Shown: positions 53,561 to 63,500 of the stretch, piece after piece
How the letters are laid out: the number at the start of each line of letters is the position of its first letter
How positions within the stretch are numbered: the stretch's first letter is position 1
NCBI RefSeq assembly: GCF_019511525.1
Contig: NZ_JAEUAT010000006.1
Span: forward strand, 124,001 to 188,000
DNA from: Rhizobium cauense
Lineage (GTDB): Bacteria; Pseudomonadota; Alphaproteobacteria; Rhizobiales; Rhizobiaceae
Length of the DNA: 64,000 nt
Direction: 5' to 3'
Notes under the pieces: generated by a model
Database searches by the model: none
What the model saw: only the letters and a program-made list of their open reading frames with translations
Told to the model about the DNA's origin: nothing
Position numbers and translations under genes: made by a program

Positions 53561-54732
53561 AACAGACCTGGCGATGGTTTGGTCCTGACGACCCCGTCCC
53601 GCTTGCACATGTCCGCCAGGCCGGAGCAAGTGGGGTGGTAACCGCACTCCATCATCTCAATGACGGACGAGCATGGCCGGCCGCCGAGGTGGCGCGCCGC
53701 AAGGCCGAGATCGAGGCCGCCGGCCTTGAATGGAGCGTTGTCGAAAGCATAATCGTGCATGAGGACGTGAAGACCCGGTCCGGGCGCTTCCGCGAGCTTA
53801 TCGATAACTACAAAAGCTCCATTCGCGCTGTTGCCGCTGCGGGCGTGCGCACAGTTTGTTACAATTTCATGGCGATTACGGACTGGACGCGGACCGATCT
53901 AGAGTATCGCATGCCGCATGGTGGCACTGCGTTGCGCTTCGACGTTGTCGAATTCTGTGCCTATGACGTCCTAGTCCTGCAACGACCGGGTGCTGAAGCA
54001 GACCATCCGCCTGAGAGGATCAAAGCCGCGCGCGAGCGACTGGCGGGCATGGGTGAAGGAGACCTTGCCCGGCTGGAAAGAAATCTGATTGCGTGGGTGC
54101 CGGCTCGCGAATTCGTCTATGATCGCGCCAGCTTCCGCAACATGCTCGATCGCTACCGCGAGATTACTGCTGACGCGTTGCGCGCAAATCTTATCGAGTT
54201 CCTTCGAGAGATCGTCCCCGTTGCAGAAGAAGTGGGCGTGAAGCTTGCCATCCATCCCGACGATCCTCCCTTCCCCATTTTTGGCCTGCCACGCGTAGTC
54301 TCCAACGCCAGCGATGCGCGCGCGATCATCGATGGCGTCAAGTCTCCGTCAAATGGGATCACACTTTGTACCGGTTCCTATGGGGCAAATCGAAACAATG
54401 ATCTCGTTGAGATGGCGCGCGAGTTCGGACCGGATATTCATTTTGCCCACCTTCGAAATGTCGCCCATGAGCCTGACGGTTCGTTTCATGAATCGGAGCA
54501 TCTTGATGGGTATGTCGATATGGTCGGCGTGGTGAGAGCCTTGCTAACAGAAGAAAAACGTCGCGCTGACAGTGGACGCGCCGATGCGGTGATACCCATG
54601 CGGCCAGACCATGGCCATCAGATCCTCGACGACATTGGCAAGACGGTAAACCCCGGTTACTCGGCGATCGGCCGGCTTAAGGGGCTCGCTGAACTGCGCG
54701 GCATAATGCGCACTCTCGAATACAGCGCATGA
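53557..54732 (+). CDS. uxuA: Mannonate dehydratase
   Basis: 391 aa TIM-barrel enzyme converting D-mannonate to 2-keto-3-deoxygluconate in glucuronate breakdown. UxuA features: [20 protein letters not shown] at the N terminus, [40 protein letters not shown], the metal-site stretch [20 protein letters not shown], then [29 protein letters not shown] and [13 protein letters not shown]. The length is normal (E. coli 394). The start ATG at 53557 follows a weak AAGAAAG site. It is divergent from the TRAP transporter. Mannonate oxidoreductase (uxuB) and isomerase (uxuC) are not in the window. Confidence 0.94.
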   Translation: MKQTWRWFGPDDPVPLAHVRQAGASGVVTALHHLNDGRAWPAAEVARRKAEIEAAGLEWSVVESIIVHEDVKTRSGRFRELIDNYKSSIRAVAAAGVRTVCYNFMAITDWTRTDLEYRMPHGGTALRFDVVEFCAYDVLVLQRPGAEADHPPERIKAARERLAGMGEGDLARLERNLIAWVPAREFVYDRASFRNMLDRYREITADALRANLIEFLREIVPVAEEVGVKLAIHPDDPPFPIFGLPRVVSNASDARAIIDGVKSPSNGITLCTGSYGANRNNDLVEMAREFGPDIHFAHLRNVAHEPDGSFHESEHLDGYVDMVGVVRALLTEEKRRADSGRADAVIPMRPDHGHQILDDIGKTVNPGYSAIGRLKGLAELRGIMRTLEYSA

Positions 54733-54852
54733 GATAAGTAAGTTGCGACTTGGCGTAATCGGTCTTGGCCTGGCTTCTGCACTGCAACCTTGGCAGACCT
54801 TGCAGCACAGACACCAGGCAATTCCTTAGGAGGACGGTCGGTCAAAAAGCCC

Positions 54853-55155
54853 TTAGTGTCCCAGCCACTCGTACTCGGAGATGGAAGCCTTGCCTGATTT
54901 TTTGTCGTAAAGGCAGATAAGGTTAGTCATCTTCCTCGCTTTGCCACTTTTCTCGCGAAGAAGGATCGCGATCTTTCCTGTCGCATCGTCGAAGACCACC
55001 GGCGCAGTCGCTTCGGGGGAAACCATGCGGGACTGACCGATGCATGTGCCATTGGCCTTTGCAAAAAGCGCGTTCCAAGCCCCTTCGCTGGAGGCGCTAG
55101 CCAACCGTGTCAGGGAAAGAAGGCTCGCTGCTACAACGAGAGTGGTCTTCAGCAT
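54853..55155 (-). CDS. Small exported hypothetical protein, 100 aa
   Basis: The signal peptide is at residues 1-21 (MLKTTLVVAASLLSLTRLAS, ending before SSEGAW). The mature protein of about 79 residues contains two cysteines (GTCIGQSRM and NLICLYDKK) that could form a disulfide, and ends YEWLGH. It looks like a small periplasmic protein. No family is recognised. Starting at ATG 55155, it lies alone between uxuA (convergent) and the SyrB-like gene. Confidence 0.7.
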   Translation of the reverse strand: MLKTTLVVAASLLSLTRLASASSEGAWNALFAKANGTCIGQSRMVSPEATAPVVFDDATGKIAILLREKSGKARKMTNLICLYDKKSGKASISEYEWLGH

Positions 55156-55422
55156 ATCTGATTCCTCATGTCATTTCGAATCGCGCACACGGGTGGCGGC
55201 GCGTTGATTGCAAGAAACGATGGCACGATCACGACGACAGTTCGTGCGCCCGGCCAAAATAAACGTTTGTTGCAGCCCATCTACGTTACGTTGCGATCGC
55301 GCTGTGGACTTTTCTCTCCAGTCTCGGACTCGCTCGTAGGCGATGCTTCAGCGGCAGCTTCGAAGCGCTCATTCCATCAAACGGGCCCTTGTCAGATAAG
55401 AGCCGCGTACTCATCCAAGCGC

Positions 55423-55965
55423 TCAACTGGCCTCGAACCTGTCAAGCATCCTTCGCAATTGTGCATTTTGCTCAATCAGCTTTCTCGCTAATTGACGCCG
55501 CAACTGCTCGACCTCCGCATCAAGTTCAGCCATTTCGTCGATGAACGTGCCGGGGATGGACAAGTTTGCCGTCGCGCTGGTGGTGGACAAGGCTCCCTTG
55601 GCTGCAGGCACAACGCCGTTGGCGAGTCCTCTCGAGCCTCTGTGAGCTGTTACGACAGTGGTCTTGAGTGGCACAGGCTCCTCGACGGTAGCAGCATTGT
55701 TAGATTCCGAGGGCGCTTCTTCAACCGCGGGCTCAGCCGCAACATTCGAGACGGGTTTGTTCGAATTTAATGCCGTATCTTCCCTCGTGTCGACTTCGGA
55801 AGACGGATCAAGCGCCTCAGCGACGACGTCTTGAAGTGGAGTTTCATTCGCCGGAGATTGCTCGATTGCCGTTGCCTCTGTCACATCCGAATGTAATTCG
55901 TCAGATACTTCCGCATTCGGCTTGCGCGACACCAGATCGGCAACAAATCTCCATGGTGTTCTCAT
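55423..55965 (-). CDS. SyrB-related protein with acidic middle and C-terminal coiled coil
   Basis: 180 aa. A short basic start (MRTPWRFVADLVSRKP) is followed by a long acidic, low-complexity middle and a C-terminal heptad region AELDAEVEQLRRQLARKLIE, then QNAQLRRMLDRFEAS. This end matches the C terminus of the SyrB-family neighbour (QLRKQLSEKLRAENADLRKR), so the two probably share a dimerisation segment. The central part also has the family-like VVPAAKGALSTTSATANLSI. The frame is open to 56007, but the ATG at 55965 is favoured by composition. The function is unknown; regulation by analogy with SyrB is only a suggestion. Confidence 0.65.
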   Translation of the reverse strand: MRTPWRFVADLVSRKPNAEVSDELHSDVTEATAIEQSPANETPLQDVVAEALDPSSEVDTREDTALNSNKPVSNVAAEPAVEEAPSESNNAATVEEPVPLKTTVVTAHRGSRGLANGVVPAAKGALSTTSATANLSIPGTFIDEMAELDAEVEQLRRQLARKLIEQNAQLRRMLDRFEAS

Positions 55966-56104
55966 CGACCCTGAACCTTGGCATGTCGGCAGCATTGTGC
56001 CCAGCAATCTAAATGGACCAGGCCCAGTTATGGGCCTGGCGAACTCGATATCCTATTGACGATGGCGCGATGTCAAAAGTTGACTGCGCCTCTTTACTCC
56101 AGGG

Positions 56105-56524
56105 TTAGCCCTGGCCGAGACGCTTGCGCAGATCTGCATTTTCCGCGCGCAGCTTTTCGGAAAGCTGTTTGCGCAGCTGCTTGTTCTCTTCTTCAAGCTT
56201 GATGAGATCAGGCAAATCGTCAATGGACCCAACACGAGCAACGGCCTTCGGCGAAACTCCCTTTGATCGGGGAGCGCGACCAACCGTCTTCTTCGGTTCA
56301 GCGACTGCCTTCTCATCCTTGGCTGCAGCGAGCTTTGAACCGCGCTTCGCGCGCGTCTTCTTTGCGGGCTTCTCCGAAGGCATGGCCGATACCTCAGGGG
56401 TGATTGTTTCGGCTGCAACTCTCGGCCGCCGGGGCGCACGTGTCTTCTTTACGGCCGGCGCTGCGACCTGAGCCGCGGTCGCAACATCGTTACCAGCATT
56501 TTCATTCGTCGTCTCATCAGCCAT
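56105..56524 (-). CDS. SyrB-family transcriptional regulator-like protein
   Basis: 139 aa. An Ala/Lys/Pro-rich N terminus (PAVKKTRAPRRPRVAAETIT, then KPAKKTRAKRGSKLAAAKDE) resembling a histone-like tail is followed by IDDLPDLIKLEEENKQLRKQ and LSEKLRAENADLRKRLGQG, the signature coiled coil of SyrB/SyrB2. In Sinorhizobium SyrB is a repressor acting on the symbiotic regulator SyrM. On other plasmids homologues are common but uncharacterised. No syrM-like gene is in the window. ATG 56524 has AGGAGAA upstream (minus strand). Confidence 0.8.
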   Translation of the reverse strand: MADETTNENAGNDVATAAQVAAPAVKKTRAPRRPRVAAETITPEVSAMPSEKPAKKTRAKRGSKLAAAKDEKAVAEPKKTVGRAPRSKGVSPKAVARVGSIDDLPDLIKLEEENKQLRKQLSEKLRAENADLRKRLGQG

Positions 56525-56895
56525 CTGTGTTCTCCTCTGTCAGGCGCATAAGCATTCGTTTCGCCTTTACTTGATGTCAATCAATAGGACCAGCATAAAC
56601 ACAAAACAAGGAACGCAAAACCAGCCATGTGCCATTTCCTTACATGAAACGAAGCGGATCAGCCTATCGCTGCCACGATGAACCAGGTCCGATCGGGAAA
56701 GCGGTTTGGCCCCGATCTCCCTTGTGAATTGAAAGCTCCAAATTTCTTGGGCCCAGCGCCTCCACCCTAGCACTTCTGCGACTTGCCGCCTGCCATTACA
56801 TTCCTGCCTTATCAGCTGCGGTCCCATCGTCTCCGATGTTGCGATCGCCATCTAGGCCGCGATGAGCGCGGCCAACAACGGAAAGGAATAATTAA
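56525..56895. other. Intergenic region, nothing recognised
   Basis: 371 bp between the SyrB-family gene and the DUF736 gene. A minus-strand frame of 94 codons (56567-56851) is open and ends in a hydrophobic stretch, but no family is recognised. The end carries GGAAAGG before the DUF736 start. Confidence 0.35.
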
Positions 56896-57208
56896 ATGGC
56901 TACCATCGGCACATTCACCTCATCCGAAAACGGGTTCACCGGAACGATCCGTACTCTCGCCCTCAACGTTAAGGCCCGCATTGCACGGGTCGAAAACGGC
57001 TCTGACAAAGGCCCCCAATTCCGTATTTACAACGGGGGCCGTGGAATTCGGAGCGGCATGGCAAAAGCGCTTTCCGGAGAGCGATCGCGACTACCTCTCC
57101 GTCAAGCTCGACGATCCAAGCTTCCCGGCACCGATTTACGCAACTCTTGCCGAGGTGGAAGGCACCGAAGGCTTCCAGTTGATCTGGTCCCGTCAGAACC
57201 GAGACTAA
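56896..57208 (+). pseudogene. DUF736 protein, frameshifted at a G5 run
   Basis: DUF736 proteins are about 100 aa, common beside transfer genes on rhizobial plasmids, function unknown. The first frame gives the expected [20 protein letters not shown], then [20 protein letters not shown] and QFRIYN. At the run of five G (57034-57038) the frame shifts by one; reading on in the other frame gives [29 protein letters not shown] and [16 protein letters not shown], the normal ending at 57208. With one G removed the protein would be about 103 aa. As written the first frame continues out of family to 57231. A homopolymer miscount is a real possibility. Confidence 0.85.
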
Positions 57209-57413
57209 TAAATCCACCCTCTGGTCTGTAAAGACGCCCCTTCCCAATCAATACAGAAAATCCGGAACGGCATTAGGCCCTCCGGCTTTTCCTGTTGTGA
57301 AATGGAACCGCAAATTGCCGTCCTTGACTCTTTCACGAGTGGAACGTCGATACGGTCGATGAGGAAGACCGCGGGCAGCTGTCGAAAGGTTGAGCGAGTT
57401 GCCTCGAAAGCCA

Positions 57414-57665
57414 TTATTGGGGGCGGACCGTCCGGTATCCGCGGGTGCGCTTTTGCCTGAGGATTTTTAAGAAGCGTTCCACTGCATCGCACTCCTTGGC
57501 GAAGTACTGGACCATTGTCTGGCCGCGCGCGCCGATCCGCCCCCAGCGCCGTGTGAGGCAAACCTCGCCGAACAGATTGGCTTCGATGTTCATCACGTAG
57601 AAGCGCGCCATGTTTTTCGCCGGGTCCGTGCGTTCGATGTAAAGCTGGTAGGGCTGTGTGAGCAT
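57414..57665 (-). CDS. WGR-domain protein
   Basis: 83 aa consisting essentially of one WGR domain: YIERTDPAKNMARFYVMNIE, then the name-giving VCLTRRWGRIGARGQTM and FAKECDAVERFLKILRQKRT. In eukaryotic PARPs the WGR domain binds DNA ends; small free-standing WGR proteins are common in Rhizobiales and have no settled role. The start ATG at 57665 is chosen by domain extent; the frame is open to 57833. There is no strong ribosome site. It sits beyond the end of traG and is possibly part of the same minus-strand transcript. Confidence 0.82.
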   Translation of the reverse strand: MLTQPYQLYIERTDPAKNMARFYVMNIEANLFGEVCLTRRWGRIGARGQTMVQYFAKECDAVERFLKILRQKRTRGYRTVRPQ

Positions 57666-57938
57666 GCAAGCATGATCGCCCGACCAGTGGTTTACGTCCA
57701 ACGAGAGATATGAATCGATCGTGGCCGACCGATTCATTTCCGTGAAGTCAGGATGACGAGATAACCATGGCGAGCCGCAGCCGGTAAACAACGACGGTCG
57801 CAAGCGGCACGAAGTTCGGTTTGAGGTTCCCAACCGCGTTCATTAGTGCTGAACGCTTTCGGGTAGGCCACTTCAACCGAGTGCTTTGGAGATTGTCCCC
57901 TGCCGCCGCACCGCTCTCGAAGTCGCTCTAATGGCCAG

Positions 57939-59866
57939 TTAATCGTCGATCGTGCCTTGCGGGTTGCGAGGTGCATGAAACCGATTGTTGACAACGCACG
58001 ATGTCATGTCGGCGCGACGAAACCAGAGCGCACGTCCGCATCTGAGCGGCGCGTTGCCCGCGGTGAACACAATCTGCTCATCCGCGCGCATGCGTAGAAC
58101 CTCGTAAGGCTGTATCAGCGGTCTCGAGGCAAGTTGCTTGGACCGCGTCCGCGACGATCCACGTGACTGGAAACTGCGGCTGACCTGGTCGATCTCGACC
58201 GTCGTCGTACCGCACCGCCCTGAGATATAATCGGCTGTCTCCGGATCATTGATTGCCGCAAAAGAAATCCAGCTTGCACTCTCGAACCATTTGCTGGACG
58301 CGTCGCGCCCGCCATAGGTTTCGCGCAGCTGCCCAATGGACTGGTAAATCATTGTCAGCGTGATGCCGTATTTTCGGCCGGCGTCGCGCGCCGTTTCAAG
58401 AATACGCATGTAACCAAGCCGTGCCGCTTCATCGAGGAGGAAGAGCGACCGTCCCTCAACTGCCCCATCTCGATTATAGATCGCATTGAGGAATGAGCCG
58501 ATAATAACCCGTGCGAGGCCGGAATGGATTTCCAGCGTCTTCAGGTCGATGTTGATGAAGATGTCCGTTTGCCCGGTCGCGACGACATCGGTCTTGAAGG
58601 TCGAACCAGACACCAGCGCCGCATAGTTAGGATAGGACAGCCAGTGCGTTTCCTTGATGGCATTTGCATAGACGCCACTAAATGTTTCCGGCGTCATGTT
58701 CACGAACGCCGCGACATTCTTCTTCACAAAGTCCGACCCGGAATTTTCGTAGATTTCTTGTAGCCGCTTACGCAGCACCTTTTCAGGCTCTGACAGATTG
58801 GCGCGAACCTGTCGAAGCGTCTGGTTCTCCTCCGTAGTGTGGCCAGACAGGCAAACATCATCGATCATCACCGTTAGAAGCTGGAGCCCCGAGGCGCGGA
58901 AGAAGTCGTCACGCAAGCCGTCTGCCCTGCCGCTGTCGCTCATGATCCAGGATGCCACGGATGCACTGTCCTCCTCCTTCGTTGTGCCGTGCTTGCCAAT
59001 CAGTCGAGGACATTGACCCCGATCTCCGACCGTTTCGGATCGAGCATCCACGCGTCGCGCCCGGCGCTTTTTCGATGCTCAATGACCATCGGTGCAATTT
59101 CGTGGACGCATCGAGCACAACCAGCGATCCGCCCCACTTTAGTGCTGTCGGGATCGACACAGAGGTCGGCTGAAACCTCCGGAACCGGGAAAGACAATTC
59201 CGTGCGAGGAACCAAAGTCGCAGTTGAAGCATAGGAGCGGAGACTTGCCGCCAGCACCTCACGTCGTCCGATCATCAGCGCGAAAGGATTTCATCGCACA
59301 GTTATCACGATCAACCCGTAGCGCTCGCCGATAACAATCCCGCCAGTTGCTGGGAAAAGCGCCTCAGCCTCGGTCAGGCTCATCCAGTCGGCCGCGCCGT
59401 GCAACGCGCGCTTACCCCTGACCCGCTTTGGTTCAGATCGGGCAAGCGCGGCATTGCCCATCAGCGCGACCCGAAGGGCAAAGCCAGTCGCAACAAGCAC
59501 TGCTGCCGCCTCGGCAATTGTCGATGGATCAACATAGGATAGGGCTGTCTTGCCCGCGGGCACATAAGTGGACAGGGCAGAAAGTCTATGTGCTTCACGG
59601 GAGAACGCTATCCCGATTATCGTCATCCCGCCAACCATTGTGCCGCGCCCTGCCACCTTGATGTTTGCCGAACCGGCATTGGCAAACAGGAAAAGGATTC
59701 CGCTGATGGCGGCCAGCACGTAGGGCGCGGCGATGCCCACGTGACCGAGGATCACCCTTGCCTTGTCCGATGACGAAAGCCAGTGTTCTACGCCCGACAA
59801 TCCATTCACCAACGCAATCATAAAGGCGGTCGGTGCCAGGAAGAGGGGAAGCCTACTCAAGGTCAT
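57939..59866 (-). pseudogene. traG: Conjugal transfer coupling protein TraG, multiply frameshifted
   Basis: VirD4-like coupling protein that would link the relaxosome to the mating channel at the inner membrane. The N-terminal frame (ATG 59866 to about 59316) has the membrane domain and ends GGIVIGERYG. Homology then hops frames: CFNCDFGSSHGIVFPGSGGF, PTSVSIPTALKWGGSLVVLD, EIAPMVIEHRKSAGRDAWML, then TTKEEDSASVASWIM and on to the C terminus with the Walker B region GRSLFLLDEAARLGYMRILE. At least four single-base losses (near 59317, 59173, 59102, 58999) and a TGA at 59259-59261 in place of Trp are needed to explain it. One loss falls inside Walker A. The gene cannot give full-length TraG as written. 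Confidence 0.88.
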
Positions 59867-60068
59867 CACTGAAGGCCTGAGCTCCGATGGACGTAAGCCG
59901 CGCACGTTCGGTATCGTCGCCGGTAATGCGTTGTCTTATGTCAACCAATGCGCCCAGAAGGAGCGCCCGTTTCTCATATCGAAGGCCAGCCTTCACCATG
60001 AGGCCACCGAGTTCGATTTTCTCGCGGGTGTCCTTCTTCCGCGCTTCCGATATTGCTGATCTCGCCAT
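59853..60068 (-). CDS. traD: Conjugal transfer protein TraD
   Basis: 71 aa, the standard length of rhizobial TraD. Sequence [20 protein letters not shown], then [20 protein letters not shown] and [17 protein letters not shown] fits the family throughout. The start ATG at 60068 follows the traC stop by 4 bp, and its end overlaps the traG start, as in other rhizobial transfer operons. TraD is a small accessory factor of plasmid transfer with an uncertain mechanism. It looks intact. Confidence 0.92.
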   Translation of the reverse strand: MARSAISEARKKDTREKIELGGLMVKAGLRYEKRALLLGALVDIRQRITGDDTERARLTSIGAQAFSDDLE

Positions 60069-60072
60069 CCGC

Positions 60073-60351
60073 TCAACCCTCGACAACGCCGCCCGCAACC
60101 GCACCAGGGTCCCCCGTCTGGGGACTTGGTGCCTTCTTGTCCCCCGCGCCCTCCCCTTTTCCACCGCGAAAGCGTTTCGCCACAGTCTCGAAGGCCGCTT
60201 GAAGCTCTGCCTCGTTGATCTCCATGTCACCAAGGCCAGCTTTGAGCGCAATCCGCCCAATGCGCTCGGCCTCTCTCGCTTCGGCATGACGTAGCTGGTC
60301 CTGGAGTCTGGCAATCTCGTCGCGGATCTTCGAAGATGGCTTCTTCATCAC
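60073..60351 (-). CDS. traC: Conjugal transfer protein TraC
   Basis: 92 aa small protein of the TraC family. The first half is helical and charged ([20 protein letters not shown], then [20 protein letters not shown]) and the C terminus is Gly/Pro-rich. It is first in the traC-traD-traG unit that leads away from oriT, opposite traA. In related plasmids it is an accessory protein of the relaxosome. The start ATG at 60351 (or 60348) is unambiguous within one codon. Confidence 0.9.
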   Translation of the reverse strand: MMKKPSSKIRDEIARLQDQLRHAEAREAERIGRIALKAGLGDMEINEAELQAAFETVAKRFRGGKGEGAGDKKAPSPQTGDPGAVAGGVVEG

Positions 60352-60487
60352 TTCTCGTCCTTGTCTGGTTTTCGAGTTTGAGCGTGGTCAGATTCCAACA
60401 GATCGTGGTGTCGATCTACTAGCAAAAATGCGAGTTGGCGCAGCCAACGCTTTTAAGCATCATCCCGGCCGTTCGACAGGACGGCAT

Positions 60488-60520
60488 CCAAGGGCGCAAT
60501 TATACGTCGCTGCCGCGACG
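60488..60520. other. oriT: oriT (origin of conjugative transfer), nick region
   Basis: The 247-bp gap between traC and the divergent traA contains CCAAGGGCGCAATTATACG (60488-60506) followed by the inverted repeat CGTCGC-TGCC-GCGACG (60505-60520), the core of the oriT known from Agrobacterium Ti and rhizobial plasmids of this transfer class. The relaxase TraA would nick here. Position between divergent traCDG and traA operons is the usual one. The exact nick base is not assigned. Confidence 0.85.
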
Positions 60521-60598
60521 TGTTGCTAACCTCCTGGCGGGGCCGCCGCTCCTGACGCGCACATCGGATCTGTTCAACTTCAGGAGCGCATTGCCGCC

Positions 60599-63500
60599 GT
60601 GGCCGTCCCCCATTTCTCCGTCACCATCCTCGCGCGCGGCGCCGGCCGCAGCGCTGTCATGTCGGCGGCCTACAGGCATTGCGCCAGGATGGAATTCGAG
60701 CGCGAGGCCCGGACGGCCGACTATACGCGTAAGCAGGGACTTCTTCATGAGGAATTCCTTATTCCTGAGGATGCGCCGGAATGGCTTCGGGTGATGACCG
60801 CGAACCAATCGGCTTCTTCTGCCTCCGAAGCATTCTGGAATGCGGTCGAAACCTTCGAGAAGCGGGCCGATGCTCAGCTCGCCAAGGACATGACCCTGGC
60901 CCTGCCGATCGAGCTGTCGGCCGAGCAGAACATTGCCTTGGTTCGGGACTTTGTCGAACGGCATATCACCGTCAACGGCATGGTGGCTGACTGGGTTTAT
61001 CACGATGCTCCGGGCAATCCGCATATTCATTTGATGACGACGCTGCGTCCGCTTGCGGAGAATGGCTTCGGGGCTAAAAAGGTCGCCTTGACTGGTCCGG
61101 ACGGTAACCCGCTGCGCAACGACGCTGGTAAAATCGTCTACGAGCTTTGGGCAGGTGACGTCGATCAATTTAATGCCCTACGGGATGGATGGTTTGCCTG
61201 TCAAAACCGGCAGCTTGCACTTGCAGGGTTCGCCATTCACGTCGACGGCCGCTCTTATGAGAAACAGGGCATCGAGCTGACACCGACTATTCATCTTGGT
61301 GTCGGCACAAAGGCAATCGAGCGGAAAGCGGCCGGATCAGACCACGAGGTAGCGCTTGAAAGGCTCAAGCTGCAGGAAGTGCTTCGTGCCGATAATGCCA
61401 GACGTATCCAGAACAATCCAGATATCGTTCTCGATCAGATTGCGCGCGAGAAGAGCGTCTTCGACGAGCGTGATATCGCCAGGATCTTGCATCGCTATAT
61501 CGATGACGACTGCCTGTTCCAAAGCCTGATGGCGCGGATCCTTCAACGCCCGCAAACTGTGCGGCTCGACCGCGAACGGATCGAGTTTGCGACAGGGCTC
61601 AGGTCGCCGGCCAAATACACAACGCGGGAATTGATCCGGCTGGAGGCGGAGATGGCCAGTCGGGCAATCTGGTTATCACGACGGTCATCGCATGGTGTCC
61701 ACACCCGTATTCTCGCGGCGACTTTCAGAAGCCATTTGCGCTTGTCGGAAGAGCAAAAGACGGCAATTGAGCACGTTGCTGGATCAAAGAGGATCGCGGC
61801 TGTCATTGGCCGTGCCGGCGCCGGTAAGACGACGATGATGAAGGCGGCACACGAAGCCTGGGAAAAGGCGGGCTACCGCGTTGTCGGTGGAGCGCTTGCC
61901 GGCAAGGCCGCTGAGGGTCTGGAAAAGGAAGCGGGTATCCTCTCCCGCACGCTGTCATCGTGGGAACTACGCTGGAGAAAAGGTCGCAACCAGCTCGACG
62001 AGAAGACTGTTTTTGTTCTTGATGAAGCCGGAATGGTTTCGTCAAGGCAGATGGCTCTTCTTACCGAAGCGGTGACGAAGTGTGGTTCGAAGCTGGTCCT
62101 GGTCGGAGATCCCGAACAACTGCAACCGATCGAGGCGGGGGCTGCCTTTCGCGCCATTACCGATCGTATTGGCTATGCCGAACTCGAAACAATTTACCGT
62201 CAGAAAGAGCAATGGATGCGGGACGCATCGCTTGACCTCGCACGTGGCAAAGTCGCGGACGCGCTCGCTGCCTACCGGGCAAAGGGCAGAATGATAAGCT
62301 CGGAGTTGAAAGCGGAGGCTGCCGACAGACTGATCGCAGATTGGAGCCGTGACTACGATCCGGCGAAGTCTTCTCTTATCCTGACCCATCTGCGTCGCGA
62401 CGTTCGGATGCTGAACGAGCTTTCTCGCTCAAAGTTGTTTGAGCGAGGGATTATCGACGGGGGAGCAGCCTTCAGGACCGATGACGGCAAGCGCATGTTC
62501 GCCGCCGGCGAACAGATCATTTTCCTCAGGAACGAGAGCTCGCTCGGCGTCAAGAATGGCATGCTTGCCAAGGTCGTCGAGGCTACTACAGGGCGGATGA
62601 TCGTGGCGGTCGGCGAGGGTAACGATCGCCGTCAGATTACAATCGAGCAACGCTTCTACGACAATGTGGATCACGGTTACGCGACGACGATCCACAAGAG
62701 CCAGGGTGCGACCGTCGATCGCGTCAAAGTACTCGCTTCACTGTCGCTCGACAGGCACCTCACATATGTCGCGATGACCCGTCATCGCGAGGATCTCGAG
62801 GTCTACTACGGCCGCCGTTCCTTTGCCAAAGCTGGAGGCATGGTTACGCTCCTTTCGCGCCAAAACGCGAAGGAGACGACCCTCGACTACGCCGGCGGCC
62901 CCTTCTACCGGCAGGCGCTCCGCTTCGCCGAGGCCCGTGGTCTGCATCTCGTCAACGTCGCCCGCACCTTGCTCCGCGACCAGCTCGAATGGACCGTAAG
63001 GCAGCGCGCGAGGGTGGCTGACTTCGGTGCGCGGCTGGCGGCGATCAGCGTCAGAATCGGCCTTCTTTCATCAAATGCACAACCATCGCCACACAATGTT
63101 GCCAAGGAGCTAAAGCCCATGGTCTCTGGTATCACGACGTTCCCGAATTCGATCGATCAGGCGGTGGAGGAAAAGCTCGCTGCCGACCCCAGTCTAAAGA
63201 AGCGGTGGGACGATGTCGCGACCCGCTTCGCCCTCGTCTATAACAAGCCTCAGACGGCATTTAGGGCCGTTGATGTCGATAGATTCTTTGCCGACAAGGC
63301 TTCGGCGACGACAACGCTTTTTAAAATAGCCAATGAGCCGGAGAGCTTCGGTACGCTGAAGGGCAAGACTGGTCTCCTTGCCAGCAAGGGCGACAGGCAG
63401 GATCGCTCTACAGCCCTCCTTAATGCTCCAGCACTTGCGCGGAACCTCGAGCACTACATGACAGCTCGCGGGAACGCAGAGCACAGGCATAGAGTCGAAG

